DNA of 64,000 bases from Phycisphaerales bacterium (lineage in GTDB: Bacteria > Planctomycetota > Phycisphaerae > Phycisphaerales > UBA1924). Positions 57,812-64,000 of the stretch are shown in pieces. A model generated the notes under the pieces. The model ran no database searches and was not told the DNA's origin. It saw nothing but the letters and a program-made list of their open reading frames with translations. The position numbers and the translations under genes are program-made. How positions within the stretch are numbered: the first letter of the stretch is position 1; the number at the start of each line of letters is the position of its first letter. The DNA is taken from positions 186,001-250,000 of the forward strand of contig JAJDDJ010000001.1 in assembly GCA_029260395.1 (NCBI GenBank), written 5' to 3'.

Positions 57812-58300
57812 TCAGGCCATCGGCGGCGGCGGTGGGGCTTGCATCATGCCGCCTGCCATGTCAGAAGGCTTGATCTTGCCTTCCTTAACCGCCTGGGCGA
57901 CCGCCTTGGAAACCTCGACAAACGCCATCCGGAGTTCAGAGAGCATCGCGGTAAGCATCTTGGATTCTTCGTCGGTCAGGTTGCCCTTGGTCTTCTCGTC
58001 GAGCACCCCCATGAAATCGATGTAGAGCCGGGCGTATTCGGGCGCGACGATGGCCTTGCCGGTCTGCGGGTCTGGAACGTAGCCGAGGTACATCATGGCC
58101 TGGCTTGCGAGGGTCTTGATGAGGTCGTCGAAGCCCACAGGGCCTTCATCGCCCTCCCCCCCTAGAGCGGCCTCCTGAGCCTTGGCCTGCTTGGCCTTCT
58201 CCTGCTCAGCCAGTTTGGCCTTCTCGGCCTGGGCCTCGCGCTTCCAGTCGTCATCCACAATCAGCTTGGGGGATTGGCCATCGGCCGGGTCTGGGGACAT
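57812..58300 (-). CDS. DUF1844 family protein
   Basis: 162 aa. Charged Lys/Glu/Ala-rich N-terminus (about 50 residues) precedes the DUF1844 domain: FDDLIKTLASQAMMYLGYVPDP, then ARLYIDFMGVLDEKTKGNLTDEE and MLTAMLSELRMAFVEVSK. Function is unknown. It has AAAGG before the ATG at 58300. It is upstream of sdhC on the same strand, 98-nt gap. Ends in a poly-Pro tail (PPPPPMA). Confidence 0.85.
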   Translation of the reverse strand: MSPDPADGQSPKLIVDDDWKREAQAEKAKLAEQEKAKQAKAQEAALGGEGDEGPVGFDDLIKTLASQAMMYLGYVPDPQTGKAIVAPEYARLYIDFMGVLDEKTKGNLTDEESKMLTAMLSELRMAFVEVSKAVAQAVKEGKIKPSDMAGGMMQAPPPPPMA

Positions 58301-58358
58301 GCTCAGGGCCTTTCTCGGCTCTCAAATCCACGGTTCACTGCGCGCTGGTCATGTTCGC

Positions 58359-58364
58359 TACGCT
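58359..58364 (+). promoter_or_regulatory. -10 box of a probable leaderless promoter
   Basis: TACGCT is followed by 6 nt and then the ATG at 58371. No Shine-Dalgarno. TTCACT at 58334-58339 could be a weak -35 with a 19-nt spacer. Confidence 0.5.
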
Positions 58365-58370
58365 TTCGGC

Positions 58371-59642
58371 ATGGTAGACCACAGGTTGGTACGAAACGGA
58401 CTTGCCGCGATCCTCGTGGCCTCGGCAGGCCTGGCCCTGGCGGGGTGCTCCTTCGGAGAGCGATCGAGTTACAAGGCGCCCTCTGGCCGAACGGTGCAGG
58501 CTGGTGAGTTCGAGGGCACATCCACTGCGAGCCCCACCGAACAGTCCGCGATCCCGGTACGTGTGGTGTCCGTTGAACAGGCCCGCTCGGCCGAGTCCGT
58601 AGGCGCTGCCGATCCGGGCGAGCCGAGTGAAGGTGGGATGGCGGTGCTGACATCGAACCCGTCGCCGCTGATCGATGCCAAGGTGGGTGACCTGAACGGC
58701 GCTCCGGTGTTCGCCAAGGCATGGCTCAAGCCCATCAGCGGCAGGCTGAAAGCCGAAGGCGAGCGCTTGGACCGCGATGAGTTTAGAGCGTTTGCCAGCA
58801 ACCTGATTCGCGACCGATTGGCTGGCGAGTTGAAGGACGAGCTGCTGTACGCGGAGATCCAGGCTGAGTTGACAGCTCAGGAGAAAGCGGGGCTTCGGGC
58901 CGTTCTCGCTGGCGCGCAGCGGGAGCAGGTGCGCCGAGCGGGCGGCAGCGTAACCGTGGCAAACCAAGCTCTGAAAGACGCGAACGACCAAACAATTGAT
59001 ACGTTCGTGCGCGACCGCGAGCGGCAGATCTTGGTGGCCGAGAAGTACCGCCGAGAGATCGACGACAAAGTGCAGGTCTCTCAACGAGACATCAAGCTGT
59101 TCTATGAGCGCAACCGCGATCAGTTCAACCCGCCGCCTGTGGCAACGATCTACCGGATTCGCGTACCCAACGACGACGCGGCGGGCATCGCCGAAGTCAC
59201 GCGCAGGCTCGCAGCGGGAGAGGCCTTCGAGGCAGTGGCGATGATTGAGGCCAACACGATGAGCGAGCCGTTCAGTGAGCGCGAGATCGTGGGCGAGTTC
59301 AGCGAGTTCGAGTTCTACAGCATCGAGCCTCTTAACGAGGCTGCGCGAACGCTGACCCTGGGCCGAACCGCGGGACCGATCGAGCACGGGTCGAGCGTGT
59401 CGTGGCTTCATCTGTCGTCGATGGTGGACAGTTCCGTTTCGCTGTACGACTCGCAGCTAGCGATTGAGAACCAGTTGAAGGCAAGCCAGCGTCGTGAGCT
59501 TGAGCAGCGGTACATCTTCAAACTGATCCGCCGAGCCGGATTGGCCGAATTCGACGAGATCATCAGCAACCTGACGGACATCGCCGAGCTGTGGTACTAC
59601 ACCGGACCGCCCGCAGCGGCCGGGGAACTCAACGAGAACTGA
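58371..59642 (+). CDS. PpiC/SurA-like peptidyl-prolyl isomerase-type lipoprotein
   Basis: 423 aa from the ATG at 58371. A lipoprotein signal has LALAGC (Cys26). Residues of about 160-270 are a helical SurA-N-like region; DKVQVSQRDIKLFYERNRDQFN and VATIYRIRV match the parvulin beginning. The parvulin domain (about 235-360) has no clear catalytic motif, so isomerase activity is uncertain. It may chaperone exported proteins. The gene is divergent from DUF1844 and has a leaderless-type start. Confidence 0.75.
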   Translation: MVDHRLVRNGLAAILVASAGLALAGCSFGERSSYKAPSGRTVQAGEFEGTSTASPTEQSAIPVRVVSVEQARSAESVGAADPGEPSEGGMAVLTSNPSPLIDAKVGDLNGAPVFAKAWLKPISGRLKAEGERLDRDEFRAFASNLIRDRLAGELKDELLYAEIQAELTAQEKAGLRAVLAGAQREQVRRAGGSVTVANQALKDANDQTIDTFVRDRERQILVAEKYRREIDDKVQVSQRDIKLFYERNRDQFNPPPVATIYRIRVPNDDAAGIAEVTRRLAAGEAFEAVAMIEANTMSEPFSEREIVGEFSEFEFYSIEPLNEAARTLTLGRTAGPIEHGSSVSWLHLSSMVDSSVSLYDSQLAIENQLKASQRRELEQRYIFKLIRRAGLAEFDEIISNLTDIAELWYYTGPPAAAGELNEN

Positions 59643-59652
59643 CCGGTTTGTG

Positions 59653-60084
59653 ATGCGAGGCCCCGTCGCCAGGTTACTGACGCGACTAGGACTTGGCGGC
59701 GGCTCCCAGGCCCCTCATATGCGGCTAGGCGCACGTGGTGAGAGGCTGGCAGCGGCGCACCTTCGCAAGCTGGGGTACCGCGTATTGGGTCGCAATGTGC
59801 GCACAAGTGGTGGTGAGGCTGATCTGGTCATGCTCGATCCAGATGGACGGTCCATTGTGCTCGTCGAGGTCAAGAGCCGGGTCGGCGGTACTCTCAATCC
59901 GCAGTCGTCGATCGGCCGAGACAAGCAAGCGAGGCTCGTGCGAACGCTCAGCGCGTTGCGCGCCAAACATGGCTGGCGGGACAGGCCGGGACGGGTGGAC
60001 GTGGTCACGGTGTGGTGGCGCGAAACTGAGGAGCGGCCCGAGATTCGGCACTTCATCAACGCGGTGTCAGCCAGCGGGCGGTGA
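59653..60084 (+). CDS. yraN: YraN/UPF0102 family endonuclease-like protein
   Basis: 143 aa from the ATG at 59653 (a GTG precedes it). The family core is clear: GARGERLAAAHLRKLGYRVLGRNVRTSGGEADLVML and VLVEVKSR, a restriction-endonuclease-like fold with the conserved D and E-V-K. Biochemical role is unproven. A short N-terminal extension of about 20 residues. Its 3' end overlaps the convergent histidine kinase gene by 18 nt. Confidence 0.9.
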   Translation: MRGPVARLLTRLGLGGGSQAPHMRLGARGERLAAAHLRKLGYRVLGRNVRTSGGEADLVMLDPDGRSIVLVEVKSRVGGTLNPQSSIGRDKQARLVRTLSALRAKHGWRDRPGRVDVVTVWWRETEERPEIRHFINAVSASGR

Positions 60085-61794
60085 GTCGGGCTGAAGTGCC
60101 GGATCTGGCTCGGGACTGGTTGCGTCGGGGACGGGGTCGTCGGCGTTGGCTCGGCGGGGCGAGAGCGTGGCCCGGAAACGACTCTCGAGGGCCTGTTCGG
60201 CTATCCGTGTCGTGTCGAGTTCGACTGGAATGACGAGCGTGAACATCGCGCCCTCACCCAGGTCCGATTCGAGCCTGAGTTCGCCTTGCAAGAGTTGGCT
60301 GAACTCGCGAGCGATTGCGAGCCCGAGGCCAGTGCCCGCGTGCCCCCGGGTGTGGCTCGCATCGATCTGACGAAACTTCTCAAAGACCGCTTCGTGTTCC
60401 TCGGTAGCTATGCCTGGTCCGTTATCGATGACGCTGAACCTGACGCGTTCGATGCCGTGGGGATCGGTGTCCGGGAGTCTCTCAGCGCGCAAGAGCACCT
60501 CGCCCGGACGGCCGTCGCTGCCTATTTCGCCCGTGAACTTGATGGCGTTGGCGAGCAGGTTGAAGACGATCTGTCGGAGCTTGCGGGGGTCGGTGCGCAG
60601 CATCGGCAGGCGGTCGTCGATCTCCATGCGTGCGCGAATGCCAGCGCGTTCGGCAAGCGGATAGATCAGGCCCATGAGCCCCTCGCAGAGGTCGCGCGGC
60701 TCGACGGGATTAACCTCCACGCTCACCCGCCCGGCCTCGATCTTGGCCATCTCGAGCAGGTCCTCGATCATGTCCAGTAGGTTGCGACCCGCCGAGACAA
60801 TGTTGTCGAGGTACCGCTTGCGTTTGGCGAGCGAAGCCTGCCCGGGTGGTTCATCGAGCTGGTCGTCGCGGTCGGCGATAGCCAGAAGTAGCTCGGCAAA
60901 TCCGATGATCGCGTTGAGCGGGGTGCGCAGCTCGTGACTCACGCTCGCGAGAAACTCGCTCTTGAGACTCATCGCCTCGTAGAGACGCAGGTTTGCCTCC
61001 GCGAGTTCGCTGATCTTGACGTCCATCGCGGCATTCGAGCCGCGCAGCCGTTCGTTTGCCGACGAGAGTGTCTCGAGCATCTCGTTGAACGTCTCGGCGA
61101 GCACTTCGAACTCGTCGCCGGTCTGGATATCGGAGCGCGCATCCGCGTCGCCTTGACGGACGCGCTCTGCGGTTCCCGTCAGCTCACGCACCGGCGCGAG
61201 GATGATGCGGTGCGTGATCAGATAGAAAACCAGAATGGCAAGCCCGAGCACAAACGATGCGGCGGAAAGGATGTACAGCGTGTTAACCACGATGAGCCGG
61301 CCCGCGTTGGGGCTAGGCCGCTCGATGACGAGCAGGCTGTTAACAAGGCCGCCTTCTCGGTGTGGCCTCAAATAGCGGTAGGTTCGGCCCGCCTCCGTGC
61401 GGATCACGCGCTGGCTGTGCCGCTTCATCGGGTCGGCCTCGAAGCGTTCGAGTTCGCGAGCGAGCTGGGGCGAGCCGGTCGCGGGGTTGCGGGCTTCCTC
61501 TGGAGTGAGCCGGCGGGCGGTCATACCGGGCGGGTCGGGAGCCTTGGCATCAAGCGAAGCATGATCACCGAGCGTGGGCTCGTGCAGCGGCCGTTCCGCT
61601 TCTCGGGCTTCCTGAACGTCCGCGAGGTACGTCGAGAATTCAAGCTCGCCCGCGTCGACCAACGACTGCATCCGCAGCCATGGGAACGTCAGCGCGCTGG
61701 CGACGATAAGCACCACTGTGCCACCGAATAGGATGAGGCACTTGTCAGCGAGCGAGAGCCCGCGAACGAGGTTGGCAGGCCAGCGAAGCAGCAT
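60067..61794 (-). CDS. Membrane histidine kinase with HAMP domain
   Basis: 575 aa. Two helices (about residues 20-40 and 168-192) flank a periplasmic sensor of about 125 residues. A HAMP domain follows (ILAPVRELTGTAERVRQGD), then a coiled coil and HisKA with the phospho-His in SVSHELRTPLNAIIGFAELL (near 284), then the ATP domain: NLLANAIKFTG, VIDNGPGI, GTGLGLAIAREF. No partner response regulator is adjacent. A TACACT box is 6 nt upstream with no SD. Confidence 0.93.
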   Translation of the reverse strand: MLLRWPANLVRGLSLADKCLILFGGTVVLIVASALTFPWLRMQSLVDAGELEFSTYLADVQEAREAERPLHEPTLGDHASLDAKAPDPPGMTARRLTPEEARNPATGSPQLARELERFEADPMKRHSQRVIRTEAGRTYRYLRPHREGGLVNSLLVIERPSPNAGRLIVVNTLYILSAASFVLGLAILVFYLITHRIILAPVRELTGTAERVRQGDADARSDIQTGDEFEVLAETFNEMLETLSSANERLRGSNAAMDVKISELAEANLRLYEAMSLKSEFLASVSHELRTPLNAIIGFAELLLAIADRDDQLDEPPGQASLAKRKRYLDNIVSAGRNLLDMIEDLLEMAKIEAGRVSVEVNPVEPRDLCEGLMGLIYPLAERAGIRARMEIDDRLPMLRTDPRKLRQIVFNLLANAIKFTGEIGSDGRPGEVLLRAERLPDTDPHGIERVRFSVIDNGPGIATEEHEAVFEKFRQIDASHTRGHAGTGLGLAIAREFSQLLQGELRLESDLGEGAMFTLVIPVELDTTRIAEQALESRFRATLSPRRANADDPVPDATSPEPDPALQPDSPPAG

Positions 61795-61800
61795 TGTGCG

Positions 61801-61806
61801 AGTGTA
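61801..61806 (-). promoter_or_regulatory. -10 box of a probable leaderless promoter for the histidine kinase
   Basis: TACACT on the minus strand is followed by 6 nt and the ATG at 61794. Same layout as at mutL, nadC-birA, the HIT gene, alaS and others. Confidence 0.55.
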
Positions 61807-62081
61807 CTCATGGCACGTGCGGGCCAGTTGGGGCCGAAGAGAGTGGAAAGTTCGGTATTATGATAGGATTATGATCGGTTCTCCGGCCTGTTTGCGGACT
61901 CTCAAGGGTTCTTTCTTTGACGCTTTCCGCCGCTGGCGGTATGGTCGAGTCTCAGCCCGGCGCGTCGTCGGCGGGCTTCGGGCGCGGTCATGTCGTCGCG
62001 GCGTGCGCGTGCTGGTTGAGATCGAGAGCATTGTCCATCTTCGGGCCTTCTTTTTTTGGCCCCAACCCAGGGAGCAGCTTC
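61807..62081. other. Gene-free interval upstream of the lysyl-oxidase-like gene
   Basis: About 275 nt. It has an AT-rich patch with TATTATGATAGGATTATGAT (61857-61876), a likely promoter, and an inverted repeat GGGCC/GGCCC around a poly-T loop just before the SD. Confidence 0.4.
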
Positions 62082-63710
62082 GTGCAAAAGAACATCAGTG
62101 CGGCGGCCGTCATTCTCGCTATCGCTGGCAACGCAGCCGCCCAGACAGACTTGCTGCCTGACATCGTGGTCGTCAAAGACAACCTCTTTGATCACTACGT
62201 ACAGGGCAACGAGCTTCGTCTCTCCAACGGCACCGCGAACGTCGGCGAAGGAAAGTTCCATCTCTACGGCGGGCCGGACAACGGCGACGGGACTCAGCAG
62301 GTAATCCAGCGCGTCTTCAAGACCGATGGCTCCTTCACCGACCGGGCTGCGGGCAACTTCGTGTTCCACTCCCAGCACAACCACATCCACGTGGAATCGT
62401 GGGCCAGCTATCGCCTGCGGGAGATCACCCAGCCGGGCAACGGCGTGGGCCCGATCGTTGCGGAGGGTGCCAAGACCAGCTTTTGCATCATCGATCTGGG
62501 CGTGCACGACACAACCCTGCCGAACTACAACCCCAGCGGCGAGTTCTTCAGTTGCGGCTCGACCATCCAAGGGCTGAGCGTCGGCTGGGTGGATGTCTAT
62601 TCCTCTGGCTTAACGGGCCAGTCCATCGACATCACGGGCGTGGCTGCGGGCGAGTACTGGCTCGAGTCGGTCGTTGACCCCGACAACAGCTTCCTTGAGG
62701 CCGACGAGACCAACAACGCTACGCGGATCATGGTCACGATCGGCGGCGGCGGCGGCTCGATCGATCCCGATGCCTACGAGCCCAACGACTCGCGCTCCGA
62801 GACCATCGGCCGAACTGTCGGCGCGATCAACAGCCCCAACCTCGGACCCGTTGGGCCCGAGACCACCATCACGGACCTCACCATCGAGTCCTCGGGCGAC
62901 GACGATTTCTACCGCTTCTACATGCCCGCCACAGGCGGCAGCGGCGACTTCGTCCGCATCGAGTTCCCGCACTCAGCTGGCGACATCGACATGCGGCTCC
63001 GCAGGGACACAGGCAACTCGCTCGAAACGAGCCAGGGCACGTCTAACTCTGAGGAGATCTCGCTGCAGGGTTACTCCGCGGGCTGGTACGTGGTCGAGGT
63101 CTACGGCTACTCGGGCGCTACGAGCCCGTCGATCGACCTGACCATCAACCCGTCGGCCAACCAAGCGCCGACGATCGATGTCGTCAACCCGCCGGCCGGC
63201 GACATCCGCCGCGAGCACGGCAATGAGAACTACACCGTGACCTGGACCTCGAACGACCCCGAGGGCAACGAGACATGGGTAAACGTGTACGCCAACACGA
63301 GTGCCGCGTTCGACGGCAACGAGGTGCTGCTGCCCACGAGCATCAACACGCCTGCGGGCTTGGGCGCGTACATCGTCAACTCCGCCGAGCTCGCGCCCGA
63401 TCAGTCCTACTGGTTCTACGTCGAAATCACCGACGGCGGCACCCTTGGCGGTGAATGGTCGGACGGCACCGTCACGTTCTATGACCACTGCACGGGCGAC
63501 ATCGCCAACGACTTTGGCTCGATCGGCCCCGACGGTATGGTGAGCTTTGGCGACTTCCTCGCGCTGCTCGGCCTCATCGGACCCTGTCCCGGCGGCTTGC
63601 CCGGCTGCACAGGCGATATCGCCGATGACTTCGGCACCATCGGCGGCGATGCGCAGGTGAGCTTTGGCGACTTCCTCGCGCTGCTCGGCCTCATCGGGCC
63701 CTGCCAGTAA
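62082..63710 (+). CDS. Secreted lysyl-oxidase-like copper protein with dockerin-like repeats
   Basis: 542 aa from a GTG at 62082 (GGGAG upstream). A signal peptide (to about Ala20) is followed by a lysyl oxidase domain (about residues 25-220): copper histidines FHSQHNHIH (His99, 101, 103), Lys131 in GAKTSFC and Tyr173 in VDVYSSG, the LTQ-forming pair. ITGVAAGEYWLESVVDP and EADETNN also match animal LOX. Residues of about 225-358 resemble a pre-peptidase C-terminal domain, 363-468 an Ig/Fn3 domain. Two 39-residue repeats end it. Substrate unknown. Confidence 0.88.
   Translation: MQKNISAAAVILAIAGNAAAQTDLLPDIVVVKDNLFDHYVQGNELRLSNGTANVGEGKFHLYGGPDNGDGTQQVIQRVFKTDGSFTDRAAGNFVFHSQHNHIHVESWASYRLREITQPGNGVGPIVAEGAKTSFCIIDLGVHDTTLPNYNPSGEFFSCGSTIQGLSVGWVDVYSSGLTGQSIDITGVAAGEYWLESVVDPDNSFLEADETNNATRIMVTIGGGGGSIDPDAYEPNDSRSETIGRTVGAINSPNLGPVGPETTITDLTIESSGDDDFYRFYMPATGGSGDFVRIEFPHSAGDIDMRLRRDTGNSLETSQGTSNSEEISLQGYSAGWYVVEVYGYSGATSPSIDLTINPSANQAPTIDVVNPPAGDIRREHGNENYTVTWTSNDPEGNETWVNVYANTSAAFDGNEVLLPTSINTPAGLGAYIVNSAELAPDQSYWFYVEITDGGTLGGEWSDGTVTFYDHCTGDIANDFGSIGPDGMVSFGDFLALLGLIGPCPGGLPGCTGDIADDFGTIGGDAQVSFGDFLALLGLIGPCQ
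63539..63697 (+). repeat. Direct repeat of the dockerin-like module
   Basis: A 42-nt stretch is identical at 63539-63580 and 63656-63697 (117-nt period, 39 residues), encoding VSFGDFLALLGLIG. Each unit has CTGDIA-x-DFG before it and GPC after. The identity at DNA level suggests recent duplication or conversion. Confidence 0.85.
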
Positions 63711-63745
63711 CGCGGCCGAGCAACTAACGTGCTCCCGAATTCCGA

Positions 63746-63777
63746 GCCCGGTCGCCCCTTGGCGGCCGGGCTTTTTT
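63746..63777 (+). terminator. Rho-independent terminator after the lysyl-oxidase-like gene
   Basis: An 11-bp stem (GCCCGGTCGCC with GGCGGCCGGGC, one G-T pair) with loop CCTT is followed by TTTTTT. It is 36 nt after the stop. Confidence 0.9.
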
Positions 63778-63787
63778 GTTGCGATCG

Positions 63788-64000
63788 CTACTCGCTGGCC
63801 GCCCGGCCGAGGGCCGAGAGCTCCCGCTCGATCTCGTCGGCGATCCGCACCCATGACGGCTGACCCGGCGTGATCGAGACGTGACGATCGAAGAACGCCT
63901 GCTGGCGCTGGACGACCGACGCGGGGCTTTCTGCAAGCAGCCCCTCGATCGCACCAACGAGTTCCTGCTGATTCGTGGTGATCGGGTAAGCGCCGTCGGG
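63788..64000 (-). CDS. C-terminal part of an unidentified protein (5' end beyond window)
   Basis: The reverse strand is open from the window end to a TAG at 63788-63790. The 70 visible residues end with VRIADEIERELSALGRAASE and include PITTNQQELVGAIEGLLAESP, a helical pattern as at the ends of many glycosyltransferases. No family can be assigned from this piece. It converges on the lysyl-oxidase-like gene, with a terminator between. Confidence 0.55.
   Translation of the reverse strand, partial: PDGAYPITTNQQELVGAIEGLLAESPASVVQRQQAFFDRHVSITPGQPSWVRIADEIERELSALGRAASE

Overview
The window is high-GC (roughly two-thirds G+C), gene-dense bacterial chromosome. The gene content points to a planctomycete of the Phycisphaerae type: an alternative complex III (Act) operon, a DUF1800/DUF1501 pair, a CvpA-like and a degenerate GspE-like protein, flagellar genes, a lysyl-oxidase-like secreted protein ending in dockerin-like repeats, and many small zinc-ribbon membrane proteins. 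This assignment is inferred from gene families; there is no rRNA in the window. I see no tRNA, prophage, IS element or CRISPR array. Most of the window is core metabolism.

Layout. 1-8325 (minus): the actABCDEF operon (quinol:electron-acceptor oxidoreductase), cut by the window start in actF. It diverges from a heme A synthase gene (8574-10154, plus) across a 250-bp region with four copies of a TGACAGAAAT-like half-site. 10349-13270 (plus): DUF1800 and DUF1501. 13248-15723 (minus): three small zinc-ribbon membrane proteins, a small one-helix protein and an Fe/Mn superoxide dismutase with a cysteine-rich insert. 15724-16398 has no gene but holds a candidate structured RNA and two palindromes ahead of a sigma-70-family factor (16399-17514). 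17892-22810 (plus): PilT-like ATPase, a GspE-like protein lacking the Walker A lysine, and a CvpA-like protein. 22854-25008: rhodanese-like lipoprotein lacking its cysteine, a DsbD-N-like protein and a redoxin. 25179-29780: RseP-type site-2 protease, alpha/beta hydrolase, DUF4230 and a membrane protein. 30177-33592: a very long FliD plus FliS. 33612-36224 (minus): DNA polymerase III delta' and soluble transhydrogenase. 36338-46330 (plus): alaS, then the Fo plus delta part of ATP synthase, pgk and an ArnT-like glycosyltransferase. 46290-51235: mutL, a HIT protein, a NadC-BirA fusion and fabI. 51659-58300 (minus): an unknown protein, the sdhCAB operon with a methyltransferase inserted, and DUF1844. 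58371-63710: PpiC/SurA-like lipoprotein, YraN, a histidine kinase and the lysyl-oxidase-like protein. The window ends inside a minus-strand gene.

How it fits together. ACIII, heme A synthase, succinate dehydrogenase and ATP synthase Fo describe an aerobic respiratory chain. Succinate dehydrogenase feeds quinol, ACIII passes electrons to heme-a/copper oxidases, and the proton gradient drives ATP synthase. The F1 alpha, gamma, beta and epsilon genes are not next to the Fo genes, so the ATP synthase locus appears split.

Most notable observations: (1) at least seven genes have a TANNNT box exactly 6-7 nt before ATG and no Shine-Dalgarno, which is the signature of leaderless transcripts; (2) a bacterial lysyl oxidase that keeps the copper HxHxH and both LTQ-forming residues; (3) a NadC-BirA fusion; (4) a PilT-like motor paired with a Walker-A-dead, membrane-anchored partner; (5) a possible about 180-nt structured RNA; (6) a repeat cluster between the ACIII operon and ctaA. 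I found no clear defence or mobile system.
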